This document shows, one piece after another, positions 33,270-42,309 of a DNA stretch of 64,000 nucleotides. The notes under the pieces were generated by a model that was not told the origin of the DNA, did not search any database, and saw nothing but the letters and a program-made list of their open reading frames with translations. Position 1 is the stretch's first letter; each line of letters starts with the position of its first letter. Origin of the DNA: Riemerella anatipestifer (GTDB lineage: Bacteria > Bacteroidota > Bacteroidia > Flavobacteriales > Weeksellaceae); the NCBI RefSeq assembly GCF_009663465.1, contig NZ_QXHU01000005.1, positions 1 to 64,000 on the forward strand. The letters run 5' to 3'. The position numbers and the translations under genes were made by a program.

Positions 33270-34289
33270 TTATTTTTCTTCTTCTTGATTTCTATTTTCT
33301 GTAGAATTTTCTATTTCCTTCGCTGTATTATCCTCCAAAAGTTCATAAGCATTCGTTGAGTCTTCGTAATGATTAGCAGAAATTACAGAATGTCTGCTTA
33401 TATGTCTCGGACCTTCAACATTCCAATACTTAACATCTTTCTTATGAAAACGGCAATTGTTACAAATAAATTCTTCTACTTCGCCGTATTCGTCTTTTCT
33501 AGCCGTTACTCTGATAACCTCATCACCCTTCATCCACAATACCGCTTTACCACTACATTTTTCGCACTTACAAGTTGCGTTCATCGGTTTTGTAAACCAT
33601 ACTCTACTCGCAAAACGAGAGGTATTATCCGTTAAAGCACCTACAGGACAAACATCAATCACATTTCCTATAAAATCATTCTCCAGTGCTTTATTGAGGT
33701 AAGTAGATATTTCGGCGTGATCTCCTCTAAATAATATCCCATGCTCTCTCTCTTTCGTAAGCTGATTAGCAGCTAAGACACATCTAGCACATAGGATACA
33801 ACGGTTCATATTAAGTTTAATATAAGGACCTATATCTTCTGGCTCAAAAGTTCGTCTTTCAAACTCCGTTCTTGTATTTTCTACTCCATGCTCATAGCCT
33901 AAGTCTTGAAGATGACACTCTCCTGCTTGGTCACAAATTGGACAATCCAAAGGGTGATTGACAAGGAGGAACTCAGTAACTGCCTTTCTGGCCTCCTGAG
34001 TTTTCTCAGAAGTTAAATTTTTTACCTCCATACCGTCCATCACTGTTGTACGACAACTTGCCACAAGTTTAGGCATTGGTCTTGGGTCAGCATCAGAGCC
34101 TTTAGAAACCTCTACCAAGCAAGTACGACATCTCCCCCCACTAGTTTCCAATTTACTATAATAGCACATTGCAGGCGGCACAGATTTTCCCCCGATTTGT
34201 CTAGCAGCCTCTAAGATACTAGTACCAGGAGCAACCTCTGTAGTCTGCCCATCTATAGTTACTTTAAACTTTTTAACTTCCTCACTCAT
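33270..34289 (-). CDS. nuoG: NADH-quinone oxidoreductase subunit G, short form
   Basis: Iron-sulfur subunit, 339 residues from MSEEVKKFKV. [2Fe-2S] ligands are in MCYYS, GGRCRTCLVEV and ASCRTT; the His/Cys cluster is in HPLDCPICDQAGECHLQDLG; the first [4Fe-4S] cluster is in NRCILCARCVLA. A further CKCEKC stands where the second tetranuclear cluster lies. It stops before the molybdopterin-oxidoreductase domain found in E. coli NuoG (about 900 residues); short NuoG is usual in Bacteroidota, so I do not call it truncated. An 11-codon upstream extension is unlikely to be coding. A gene for a beta-barrel separates it from nuoF. Confidence 0.94.
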   Translation of the reverse strand: MSEEVKKFKVTIDGQTTEVAPGTSILEAARQIGGKSVPPAMCYYSKLETSGGRCRTCLVEVSKGSDADPRPMPKLVASCRTTVMDGMEVKNLTSEKTQEARKAVTEFLLVNHPLDCPICDQAGECHLQDLGYEHGVENTRTEFERRTFEPEDIGPYIKLNMNRCILCARCVLAANQLTKEREHGILFRGDHAEISTYLNKALENDFIGNVIDVCPVGALTDNTSRFASRVWFTKPMNATCKCEKCSGKAVLWMKGDEVIRVTARKDEYGEVEEFICNNCRFHKKDVKYWNVEGPRHISRHSVISANHYEDSTNAYELLEDNTAKEIENSTENRNQEEEK

Positions 34290-34337
34290 AATATTATACG
34301 ATTGGTTTATTTGAAGCATCAAATAAAACCTATTTGG

Positions 34338-35156
34338 TTAATTATTTTTAGTATTAAATGTATATCCTATCCCAAAATTAACTTGACCAAACATAAAATC
34401 TTGCCAAGCTCTATCTGTATTGTTTAAGGTCGTCTTTATATCAAACATATTTATGTATCCATACTTCACTTCAAGTCTAGCCAAAAAATGCTTCCATAAT
34501 ACTAAATTCAAATTTACTCTGGCGTCAGCTCCAAAACCTGCCAAATGAAATCTATCACTTCTTTCATTTCCAAACAATTTAGCATTAGTCTTAGGATATA
34601 AACCACCTATTCCTCCACCATAAGCCCAATAAATATCTACATTTTTAGTATTGACTAAAGAATTATATTTTTCTAGACCAAGATTAACATAGTTAAGCCC
34701 ATCTGTATGCTCAAAAGTCAAAAACTGTTCATCACTCAAATCCACTTTACTATCTTTAACATAATAGGCATATGGATTTTTGATTTCACCACTAAAATCA
34801 ACTACTTGATTTTGCTCCATTACATACTTCATATGGTCAATAGCAAAAACTAATGCCAAATTATCTTTAACGAAGTAAGCTACTCTTGCATTAGTTTGGG
34901 GTATTGTAATCTTAGTAGGTCCAAAATAAACTCCTAAATCAAAATCTGTGGGTCTATCCGCTGCTTTTACATTGTGAAGCATAAACTTATATCTAGAACC
35001 ACTGAAACCTATGTCAGAGTTTGAATACCAAGCCCTATTCCACCCCCAAAAAAGAAACATAGCACCTTTTTTAAAAGGTCTATTATCCCTAACTTGAGAG
35101 CTAACAGAACTCCAAGCAAATAAGAGCAAAAATATGTATATATACTTAGTTTTCAT
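34338..35156 (-). CDS. Outer-membrane beta-barrel protein inserted in the nuo operon
   Basis: 272 residues with a signal peptide (1-20, ending SSVSSQ) and alternating hydrophobic beta-strands with aromatic ends (GAMFLFWGWNRAWY, YKFMLHNVKA, NFGIGYTFNTK). GWNRAWYSNSDIGFSG is a motif that I associate with small barrel proteins of Bacteroidota, but I cannot name a family with confidence. It has no cysteines and no redox motif. It sits 1 nt after nuoF and 48 nt before nuoG in the same orientation, so it must be co-transcribed with complex I. A stable position in the operon implies either a functional tie to respiration or chance insertion; which one is not evident from sequence. Confidence 0.8.
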   Translation of the reverse strand: MKTKYIYIFLLLFAWSSVSSQVRDNRPFKKGAMFLFWGWNRAWYSNSDIGFSGSRYKFMLHNVKAADRPTDFDLGVYFGPTKITIPQTNARVAYFVKDNLALVFAIDHMKYVMEQNQVVDFSGEIKNPYAYYVKDSKVDLSDEQFLTFEHTDGLNYVNLGLEKYNSLVNTKNVDIYWAYGGGIGGLYPKTNAKLFGNERSDRFHLAGFGADARVNLNLVLWKHFLARLEVKYGYINMFDIKTTLNNTDRAWQDFMFGQVNFGIGYTFNTKNN

Positions 35157-35157
35157 T

Positions 35158-36519
35158 CTAATTACTTTCTTCCACTTTTAAAGGAATAGGATCTGCATAG
35201 CTCCCTAAACCATAGTTTTGAGTTAATGCCAGCTCTGGATTTTTAACATACCATTCAAACTCATCACGGAAATGGCGAATAGCTGCTGCCACAGGCCACG
35301 CCGCCGCATCTCCTAACGGACAAATGGTATTACCCTCTATTTTTCTTTGAATATCCCAAAGTAAATCTATATCTGACATTTCTCCTTTACCTTCTACAAT
35401 CTTTTTCAGGATACGATACATCCATCCTGTTCCTTCTCTACAAGGTGTACATTGCCCACAACTTTCGTGGTTATAAAAACGAGCTAAAGTCATCGTATGT
35501 TTCACTACAGATTGGTCTTCATCTAAAACGATGAAACCTCCTGACCCCATCATCGTCCCCGTAGCAAATCCTCCCTCCGAAAGAGATTCGTAATTCATAT
35601 ATCTTGGTTTGCCATCTATGGTTCTCAGCAATAAATTAGCTGGTACAATAGGCACAGAACTTCCTCCAGGAATACACGCCTTAAGACGCTTTCCGTTAGG
35701 TATTCCACCACAATATTCATCAGAATATATAAATTCTTCTACGGTAATGGTCATATCAATCTCATAAACCCCTGGTTTATTGATATTACCACACGCTGAA
35801 ATTAGCTTAGTTCCTGTAGAACGCCCAACTCCAATTTTAGCATATTCTGCTCCAGAAATATTGATAATAGGCACTACTGCGGCAATAGACTCCACATTAT
35901 TAACTACCGTAGGTCTTTCCCAAAGCCCTTTAACCGCTGGGAATGGAGGTTTTAGTCTAGGATTACCTCTTCTTCCTTCTAATGATTCTAGAAGAGCGGT
36001 TTCCTCTCCACAAATATAAGCTCCACCTCCTCTCTGGACATAAATTTCCAAATCAAAACCAGAACCTAATATATTTTTACCTAAAAATCCTGCTTTTTTA
36101 GCCTCCTCGATAGCTTCCTCTAAAATATCAGGAATCCAAGAATATTCTCCTCTAATGTAGATGTAAGAAGCATTAGAACCTAAACAATAAGACGAAATTA
36201 ACATTCCCTCAATTAAAAGATGAGGAATAAACTCCATCAAATATCTGTCCTTGAAAGTACCTGGCTCTGACTCATCGGCATTCACTACCAAGTGTCTAGG
36301 CACTCCTTCTGGCTTAGCTAAAAAGCTCCACTTAAGCCCCGTAGGGAAACCTGCTCCCCCACGACCTCTAAGTCCAGAAGTTTTTACTTCTTCTAAAATT
36401 TCTTCAGGAGTCATCTTAAGCGCTTTTTCTGCCGCTTGATAACCTCCCTGTTTGCGGTAAACATCAAAATAACGAATACCCTCTATATGTGCATCTTTAA
36501 GTAAAAGTTTTTTACTCAT
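35158..36519 (-). CDS. nuoF: NADH-quinone oxidoreductase subunit F
   Basis: NADH-binding flavoprotein subunit, 453 residues. NADH/FMN site: GLRGRGGAGFPTGLKWSF (about 48-65) and VNADESEPGTFKDR. The quinone-side [4Fe-4S] ligands are in ESCGQCTPCREGT and NTICPLGDAAAWP. Starts 13 nt after nuoE and is followed after 1 nt by the beta-barrel gene. Confidence 0.96.
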   Translation of the reverse strand: MSKKLLLKDAHIEGIRYFDVYRKQGGYQAAEKALKMTPEEILEEVKTSGLRGRGGAGFPTGLKWSFLAKPEGVPRHLVVNADESEPGTFKDRYLMEFIPHLLIEGMLISSYCLGSNASYIYIRGEYSWIPDILEEAIEEAKKAGFLGKNILGSGFDLEIYVQRGGGAYICGEETALLESLEGRRGNPRLKPPFPAVKGLWERPTVVNNVESIAAVVPIINISGAEYAKIGVGRSTGTKLISACGNINKPGVYEIDMTITVEEFIYSDEYCGGIPNGKRLKACIPGGSSVPIVPANLLLRTIDGKPRYMNYESLSEGGFATGTMMGSGGFIVLDEDQSVVKHTMTLARFYNHESCGQCTPCREGTGWMYRILKKIVEGKGEMSDIDLLWDIQRKIEGNTICPLGDAAAWPVAAAIRHFRDEFEWYVKNPELALTQNYGLGSYADPIPLKVEESN

Positions 36520-36532
36520 TTTTTCTTTTTAT

Positions 36533-37045
36533 TTAATCCAAAGCAATGGCTCCTTGTCTGCATAGCTCAAGGATTTCATCTACTTTCTCTTTAGTTAAAT
36601 GTTCATGATAAAATTTCCCTAACTGCATCATTGGTGCGTAGCCACAAGCCCCTAAACATTCCGCTGGTTTTAATGTAAACAAACCATCTTCCGTAGTCTC
36701 TCCATCCTTAATGTTAAGTGTTTTACGAATATGATCTAAAATATCATCACTCCCATTGAGCATACAAGGTCCTGTTCTACACACTTCTAGCACATATTTA
36801 CCTACCGGCTTCATATTAAACATCGTGTAGAAGGTAGCCACTTCGTACACCTCTATTGGCAATATGTTAAGCACCTCCGCCACATAGTCCATCACGGGAA
36901 CACTAAGCCACCCTCCAAATTCCTTTTGTGCAATATGCAAAACAGGAATAAGTGCCGATTTTTGTTTCCCTTCAGGATATCTAGCGATGATTTTATGAAC
37001 CTTTTCTAAGGTTTCTGGCTTAAAAGCTATAACTGTCTCGTTCAT
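36533..37045 (-). CDS. nuoE: NADH-quinone oxidoreductase subunit E
   Basis: [2Fe-2S] subunit (N1a), 170 residues, thioredoxin-like fold. The four ligands are visible in VCRTGPCMLNG and ECLGACGYAPMM. The N-terminal helical block ARYPEGKQKSALIPVLHIAQ is typical. 58 nt from nuoD, 13 nt before nuoF. Confidence 0.95.
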   Translation of the reverse strand: MNETVIAFKPETLEKVHKIIARYPEGKQKSALIPVLHIAQKEFGGWLSVPVMDYVAEVLNILPIEVYEVATFYTMFNMKPVGKYVLEVCRTGPCMLNGSDDILDHIRKTLNIKDGETTEDGLFTLKPAECLGACGYAPMMQLGKFYHEHLTKEKVDEILELCRQGAIALD

Positions 37046-37103
37046 TTTTTTATCTTGTAAAAGTACTTTGTACTCTAGTCTTTATATTAGTTTTAGCAAA
37101 ATT

Positions 37104-38327
37104 TTAGGCATCTAACTCTCCTGCAATTACATTCATACTACTCATAGTTACAATAGCATCAGAAATCATAGAGCCTTTTATCATCTCTGGGAACGCTTGA
37201 TAGTATATAAAACACGGTCTTCTAAAGTGCAGTCTGTACGGCGTTCTTCCACCATCACTAATAAGATAGAAGCCTAACTCTCCATTTCCACCTTCCACAC
37301 AATGGTACACCTCTCCTTTAGGAATATCTTGCTCTCCCATAATAATTTTAAAATGATAGATAAGTGCTTCCATTTTGGTGTAAACATCTGCTTTAGCTGG
37401 CAAATAAAATTCTGGAGCATCTGCGTGATAATCACCTTCTGGAAGGTTTTCGTAAGCATTTTTAACTAATTTATAACTTTCCCATATCTCCTGCTGACGA
37501 ACCATAAATCTATCATAAGTATCTCCTGCCGTTCCTACTGGAATGATAAAATCAAAATCATCATAAGATGAGTAAGGTTGTGCTACACGCACATCATAAT
37601 CTACCCCAGCTGCACGAAGATTTGGTCCTGTAAAGCTATAATTAAGAGCTCTTTCTGCCGAAATAGGTCCTGCCCCGATAGTCCTATCCATAAAGATTCT
37701 GTTTCGTTCCATTAGGTTACAAAACTCTTGGAATCTTTTTGGAAAGTTTTTAATAAAATCTTTAATTAATTCGTGAAATTTAGGGCTAAAATCTCTCTCA
37801 AAACCACCAATTCTACCAATGTTGGTAGTCATTCTAGCTCCGCAGATTTGCTCGTACATTTCGTAAATACGCTCTCTGTCTTGGAACACATAGGTAAACC
37901 CTGTAATGGCTCCTGTATCTACTCCTATTACCCCATTACATACCAAATGGTCTGCAATTCTAGCCAACTCCATAATGATAATACGCATATAATCTACCCT
38001 TTTCGGTACTTTACAACCGATGAGTTTTTCCACCGTCATATGCCACCCTAAGTTATTGATTGGAGCTGAACAATAATTAAGACGGTCTGTAAGCGTAGTA
38101 ATCTGAGCGTAAGGTCTTCTCTCTGATATTTTCTCAAAAGCACGATGAATATAGCCTACCGTCTGCTCTGAGTGAAGTATTTTCTCCCCATCCATCGTTA
38201 GTACATTTTGGAATATACCGTGTGTTGCGGGGTGCGTAGGTCCTAAATTGAGGGTATATAATTGTCCATCAATTTGCTCGCTACTTTCGTATTGGTTAAG
38301 TATATTAGATAGTTCGTTATCTTTCAT
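37104..38327 (-). CDS. nuoD: NADH-quinone oxidoreductase subunit D
   Basis: 49-kDa subunit at the quinone-binding site, 407 residues. LGPTHPATHGIFQ near the N-terminus carries the conserved histidines; the C-terminal PSEGELGFY equivalent reads VEGGNGELGFYLISDGG. Separate from nuoC, unlike E. coli where the two are fused. Confidence 0.95.
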   Translation of the reverse strand: MKDNELSNILNQYESSEQIDGQLYTLNLGPTHPATHGIFQNVLTMDGEKILHSEQTVGYIHRAFEKISERRPYAQITTLTDRLNYCSAPINNLGWHMTVEKLIGCKVPKRVDYMRIIIMELARIADHLVCNGVIGVDTGAITGFTYVFQDRERIYEMYEQICGARMTTNIGRIGGFERDFSPKFHELIKDFIKNFPKRFQEFCNLMERNRIFMDRTIGAGPISAERALNYSFTGPNLRAAGVDYDVRVAQPYSSYDDFDFIIPVGTAGDTYDRFMVRQQEIWESYKLVKNAYENLPEGDYHADAPEFYLPAKADVYTKMEALIYHFKIIMGEQDIPKGEVYHCVEGGNGELGFYLISDGGRTPYRLHFRRPCFIYYQAFPEMIKGSMISDAIVTMSSMNVIAGELDA

Positions 38328-38362
38328 AATTCATTTTATTTTAGGTAAAATATCCAATAGCT

Positions 38363-38857
38363 CTATCTACCAAACATTTTATCATCTTTATCCTCTCTAG
38401 TACCATCTTCTAAGCGATACTGTTTAAGCATTGGGTGATAGCCCATATCTGGGTCATTTAAGATAATTCTTAAATCAGGATGCCCCTTAAATCTAATACC
38501 GTAAAAATCAAATGTTTCCCTCTCCATCCAGTTAGCTCCTGAATATAAATCTGAAATGGTATCTACCTCTGCTTCTTCTATCGGCATAAACACTTTTAGA
38601 CGAACTCTAAAATTAGTCTTCATATTATGAAGATGATAAATAACCCCTAACTCTTTAGCCTTATCTTGAGAGTAATGGATACCACATATATCTGTAAGGA
38701 AACCTATTTCTAATGAAGAATCTTTTAGATGATGAATAAGTTTTTTTACTTCTTCTTTTTTAACCTCTAATGTTAATAAACCATAAGGCTCAGAAACTGA
38801 CAATACCGCTTCTGGAAATTCTCTATTTATGGCCTCTAAAACAAATTCGTTGTTCAT
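38363..38857 (-). CDS. nuoC: NADH-quinone oxidoreductase subunit C
   Basis: 30-kDa subunit, 164 residues. SDLYSGANWMERETFDFYGI and FKGHPDLRIILNDP match the C-terminal signature. Sits 35 nt before nuoD and 81 nt after nuoB. Confidence 0.93.
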   Translation of the reverse strand: MNNEFVLEAINREFPEAVLSVSEPYGLLTLEVKKEEVKKLIHHLKDSSLEIGFLTDICGIHYSQDKAKELGVIYHLHNMKTNFRVRLKVFMPIEEAEVDTISDLYSGANWMERETFDFYGIRFKGHPDLRIILNDPDMGYHPMLKQYRLEDGTREDKDDKMFGR

Positions 38858-38938
38858 ATCTTTTTATATGATAATTTGACAATGATTTAACTTCTTTAAT
38901 TTTTTGATAATCTAGCTCTCAATTTCAAATTATCTTAA

Positions 38939-39493
38939 TTATTTAACACCGTAGCTCTCTAACAATGCTTTATATTCTGGCATATCCCTTCTCCTAAGAC
39001 TTTCACTCTGTGCTAGCGCTTGAACTTGCATAAACCCTTCTAATATTTGTTCTGGTCTAGGCGGACACCCTGGCACGTACACATCTACAGGTATAATCTT
39101 GTCTATTCCTTGTAATACCGAGTAAGTATCAAAAATACCACCACTACTTGCACAAGCTCCCACAGCTATCACCCATTTAGGCTCTGCCATTTGAGAGTAA
39201 ACTTGCTTAAGTACAGGTGCTAATTTTTTAGATATAGTTCCACAAACCAAAAGACAATCTGCTTGTCTTGGAGAGAAAGACATTCTTTCTGCACCAAACC
39301 TTGCCATATCATAAGTCGGCATTGCCATTGCCATAAACTCAATACCACAACAAGAAGTTGCAAATGGTAACGGCCATAAAGAATAAGAACGCGCCATCCC
39401 TATAAGGCTACTTAATTTTGTGGCAAAGAATCCCTCTCCTGAATACCCTTGAGGAGCTGGTGCATCTGTTTTTATAATAGGTTTATTAGACAT
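38939..39493 (-). CDS. nuoB: NADH-quinone oxidoreductase subunit B
   Basis: Carries the terminal [4Fe-4S] cluster N2, 184 residues. Ligand cysteines are in [11 protein letters not shown] (two adjacent), VGACASSGG and [13 protein letters not shown]. 43 nt after nuoA. Confidence 0.96.
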   Translation of the reverse strand: MSNKPIIKTDAPAPQGYSGEGFFATKLSSLIGMARSYSLWPLPFATSCCGIEFMAMAMPTYDMARFGAERMSFSPRQADCLLVCGTISKKLAPVLKQVYSQMAEPKWVIAVGACASSGGIFDTYSVLQGIDKIIPVDVYVPGCPPRPEQILEGFMQVQALAQSESLRRRDMPEYKALLESYGVK

Positions 39494-39536
39494 CTCGTTT
39501 TTCTAATTTTCAAATATAATGGTTACTTAAACATTC

Positions 39537-39902
39537 TTACTTATCCCAGTCTAAAGCTCCTCTTTTAAGAACATAGAAAAAGCCAATGAAAAATACTGCT
39601 ACAAATGTAAGGACAGCTAAAAAGCCTTCTAATCCAAAATCTCTAAAGTTGACCGCATAAGGATAGAAAAAAACTATTTCTATATCAAATAAAACAAATA
39701 AAATAGCTGTAAGAAAATATTTAACAGAGAATGGTGTCCTCGCATCTCCCTCAATCTCTACCCCACACTCAAAGGCATCATCTTTAACACCGCCATTAAG
39801 CCTAGGACCTAAATAATGAGAAGCTACCAAAGAAATCAATACAAACCCCAAACCTACAGCTGCTTGTATTAAAATTGGAACATAATTTTCTGGAATACTC
39901 AT
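39537..39902 (-). CDS. nuoA: NADH-quinone oxidoreductase subunit A
   Basis: First gene of the operon; membrane subunit with three helices, 121 residues. The loop with FECGVEIEGDARTPFSVKYFLTAILFVLFD-IE is clearly the NuoA signature (quoted in parts: FECGVEIEG, then PFSVKYF, then FDIEIVFFYP). The TAGCTTTG box upstream suggests that the operon promoter lies here. Confidence 0.95.
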   Translation of the reverse strand: MSIPENYVPILIQAAVGLGFVLISLVASHYLGPRLNGGVKDDAFECGVEIEGDARTPFSVKYFLTAILFVLFDIEIVFFYPYAVNFRDFGLEGFLAVLTFVAVFFIGFFYVLKRGALDWDK

Positions 39903-39924
39903 AATAACTTTAATTCTTGACCTG

Positions 39925-39932
39925 CAAAGCTA
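39925..39932 (-). promoter_or_regulatory. Candidate -7 box for the nuo operon
   Basis: Minus-strand TAGCTTTG fits TAnnTTTG, 22 nt upstream of the nuoA ATG. No clear -33 TTG partner. Confidence 0.5.
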
Positions 39933-40025
39933 AGAAATTAAACCTTAAAACTAAAAAAGCCACCTCCTTTTTAAAAGCAAAATAACTTAGAATTAGTTAA
40001 TTTAGAATTATTTTAAATAGATGTT

Positions 40026-40205
40026 TTATCTATTTTTCATTTTCTTTAGTATCACCCAAGCTATGTAAGCAATATACAAAAACAACACACTTGCAAAGAC
40101 AATATTAATGATGGTGTCTATCCGCCCATCTTCTACTTTTAAAACCGTATTATATAATATAAATACAATAATTAAAATCGCATAAAGATAAAGTTGTTTT
40201 TTCAT
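40026..40205 (-). CDS. 59-residue two-helix membrane protein
   Basis: A 59-codon frame starts MKKQLYLYAILIIVFILYNT and ends WVILKKMKNR. Two membrane helices (about 4-19 and 36-53) are separated by a polar loop LKVEDGRIDT. The C-terminus is positively charged. It starts 10 nt after the GNAT-like gene stops, same strand, so it is probably the second gene of that operon. No family recognised. It is likely to be real because helix spacing and charge bias are coherent and no competing frame is better. Confidence 0.6.
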   Translation of the reverse strand: MKKQLYLYAILIIVFILYNTVLKVEDGRIDTIINIVFASVLFLYIAYIAWVILKKMKNR

Positions 40206-40215
40206 TGAAAATGCT

Positions 40216-41340
40216 TTAAATATCTAGTGAATAAGTTCTTCTTCGTTTGTGATTAACCGGATTATAATCCTGCCACAAAAGTTGAATATTTTTATTTTCT
40301 TCAAGCTCAGGATTGGTTTCTAAAAACCTCACCCCTTTCTTCTTAAACACTTTATAAATCTCTTCAAAGATAATAGAAGTAACTCCTCTACGCTGGTAAT
40401 CTGGACGAATGCCTATTAGGTAAAAGTTAGCTCTATCATTCTTCTTACTTGCTTGTAGAAAGTGCCACCACCCAAACGGAAGCAACTTACCTTTAGCCTT
40501 TTGCAAAGCTCTAGAATAAGATGGCATTGTGATAGCAAAAGCAATTAAATCATTATGTTCATCAGAAATACAAATGATATAATCTTTGTCTATAAAACCA
40601 AAATATTTCTCTTTATAAGTCTTGATTTGCTCATCTGAAATCGGCGTGTAGGTAGATAAGTTTTTATAAGTTTCATCTAGTAGTTTAAACATAGGCTCTA
40701 CTAAGGGCAATATTTCTTTTTTATGATTAAATCTAAGAACCTTAAGCTTATATTTTTCTTTAATAAGACCACTAAACTTGGTTATTTTTTCTGGTAGTTG
40801 CTCTGGAAAATCAATTTCAAACTCTACCCATTCTTTTTCTTTTTTAAGTCCAAGTTGCTCCAAATGTGTTGGATAATAGTCAAAATTATATATCCCTATC
40901 ATAGTTGCCAACTTGTCAAACCCCATCACCAACATACCTGCTTTATCCAAATTGGTAAACCCCATTGGACCTTCAATTTTAGGAATATTTTTAGATTTAG
41001 CCACTTGTACAGCTTTATCCATCAATGCTTTTGAAACTTCTATATCATCTATAAAATCCAACCACCCAAAACGCAACTTTTTAATCCCTAACTCTTTCTC
41101 CTCTTTGTAATTAACTATAAGTGCAATACGCCCAACCACTTCACCATTTCTATACGCTAAATATTGTTCTGCATCAGAATAAGATAAAGCAGGGTTTTCT
41201 TTAGCATTCCAAATATTCTTTTCGTCGTTGTTAAGTGGTGGCACGTAGTTGGAATTTTCTTTATAAAGATTATTTGGAAATTTTATAAAATCCTTTAATT
41301 CTCTGTCATTAGTTACCTTTTTTACTGCTATAGATGCCAT
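40216..41340 (-). CDS. GNAT-like acyltransferase, paralogue B
   Basis: 374 residues from MASIAVKKVTND. Shared with paralogue A at 23715-24839: F.KFPNNLY...NYVPPL..DE..IWNAKENPAL, then YLAYRNGEVVGRIALI, and IGIRPDYQRRGVTS in the C-terminal half where A has GIAPDYQNKGLDA. The acetyl-CoA-binding Q/RxxGxx-like turn is thus seen in both. Its substrate is unknown; I infer an N-acyltransferase. An alternative start 4 codons upstream (MTPN) is also possible. A 59-residue membrane protein gene follows. Confidence 0.65.
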   Translation of the reverse strand: MASIAVKKVTNDRELKDFIKFPNNLYKENSNYVPPLNNDEKNIWNAKENPALSYSDAEQYLAYRNGEVVGRIALIVNYKEEKELGIKKLRFGWLDFIDDIEVSKALMDKAVQVAKSKNIPKIEGPMGFTNLDKAGMLVMGFDKLATMIGIYNFDYYPTHLEQLGLKKEKEWVEFEIDFPEQLPEKITKFSGLIKEKYKLKVLRFNHKKEILPLVEPMFKLLDETYKNLSTYTPISDEQIKTYKEKYFGFIDKDYIICISDEHNDLIAFAITMPSYSRALQKAKGKLLPFGWWHFLQASKKNDRANFYLIGIRPDYQRRGVTSIIFEEIYKVFKKKGVRFLETNPELEENKNIQLLWQDYNPVNHKRRRTYSLDI

Positions 41341-41361
41341 ATTTGGGGTCATTTTTTACAG

Positions 41362-41369
41362 CAAATATA
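41362..41369 (-). promoter_or_regulatory. Candidate -7 box for acyltransferase B
   Basis: Minus-strand TATATTTG, an exact TAnnTTTG match, 9 nt from the upstream ATG and 21 nt from the chosen one; this supports the downstream start. Confidence 0.5.
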
Positions 41370-41421
41370 ACATAAAAGTTTGGCATAATTTTTTCTAAGT
41401 AGTGGCTAAAAATTAAATTAT

Positions 41422-42105
41422 ATGGGGTATTATATTATTTTAGGAATCATCACTCTAGTAAGTTGGCTTGTTTCGGCGAGGTTAAAATCAAAGTTTAATC
41501 ACTACTCTAAAGTAATTCTTAGTAACGGACTTTCTGGTAAAGAAGTGGCAGAAAAAATGTTAAGAGACAATGGTATACACGATGTTCAGGTAGTATCTAT
41601 ACCTGGACAACTTACTGACCATTATAATCCTATGAACAAAACAGTAAACTTATCTGAAGCTGTCTATATGCAAAGAAATGCCGCTGCTGCTGCCGTTGCC
41701 GCTCATGAATGTGGACACGCTGTACAGCACGCCGTAGAGTATTCTATGTTACAACTTCGTTCTAAGTTAGTTCCTATCGTTAATATCAGTTCTAACTTAT
41801 TACGATTTATTCTTATAGGCGGTATCGCTGTAATGGCTGCAAGCGGTAACAAAACCTTATTAGCTGTAGGAGTTGGGCTATTTGCCATCACAACACTATT
41901 TGCATTCGTTACTCTTCCTGTAGAATACGACGCTAGTAACCGTGCTTTAAAATGGTTGAAAAGCACAGGTACTGTAACTACACAAGAATATGCAGGTGCT
42001 GAAGACTCTCTAAAATGGGCTGCTAGAACTTATGTAGTCGCAGCATTGGGCTCATTAGCTCAGCTAATTTACTTTGCTTCTATGCTGATGGAGAGGAGAG
42101 ATTGA
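41422..42105 (+). CDS. YugP-type membrane zinc metallopeptidase
   Basis: 227 residues with the HExxH zinc motif HECGH (His95, His99) inside AAAVAAHECGHAVQHA. An N-terminal membrane segment (about 3-18) and further helices (about 125-165, 205-222) place it in the inner membrane. NRALKWLKSTG and the pattern S.VLS...LSG.E.A..ML are those of the DUF-type YugP family of predicted Zn-dependent proteases. Substrate unknown. Followed by a terminator. Confidence 0.85.
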   Translation: MGYYIILGIITLVSWLVSARLKSKFNHYSKVILSNGLSGKEVAEKMLRDNGIHDVQVVSIPGQLTDHYNPMNKTVNLSEAVYMQRNAAAAAVAAHECGHAVQHAVEYSMLQLRSKLVPIVNISSNLLRFILIGGIAVMAASGNKTLLAVGVGLFAITTLFAFVTLPVEYDASNRALKWLKSTGTVTTQEYAGAEDSLKWAARTYVVAALGSLAQLIYFASMLMERRD

Positions 42106-42127
42106 ATAAAAATTTAATAAACATAAC

Positions 42128-42160
42128 TCACCCATCTCAAGTTTTTTGAGTTGGGTATTT
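42128..42160 (+). terminator. Terminator of the YugP-type gene
   Basis: Stem ACCCATCTCAA / TTGAGTTGGGT (one mismatch) with a short T loop, followed by ATTTTTAT; about 20 nt after the stop codon. Confidence 0.7.
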
Positions 42161-42284
42161 TTATAGATAATTATTCCTTAATTGAATATTCCCATATAAC
42201 CAAAATTCATTTCTCATATTCTGTTTTTAGAGTTCTCCAACAATAATAGTTGTATATCAGAGCATAGCTTCCTATATTTTTAAT

Positions 42285-42292
42285 TATCTTTG
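42285..42292 (+). promoter_or_regulatory. Candidate -7 box for lpxB
   Basis: TATCTTTG, an exact TAnnTTTG match, 17 nt before the lpxB ATG at 42310. Confidence 0.55.
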
Positions 42293-42309
42293 CCCTAAAT
42301 CCTTCATAA

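Noticed and set aside
33270-34289. NuoG as a truncated gene, because it is one third of the E. coli length
   Set aside because: All iron-sulfur motifs of the N-terminal part are complete and short NuoG is the usual form in Bacteroidota.
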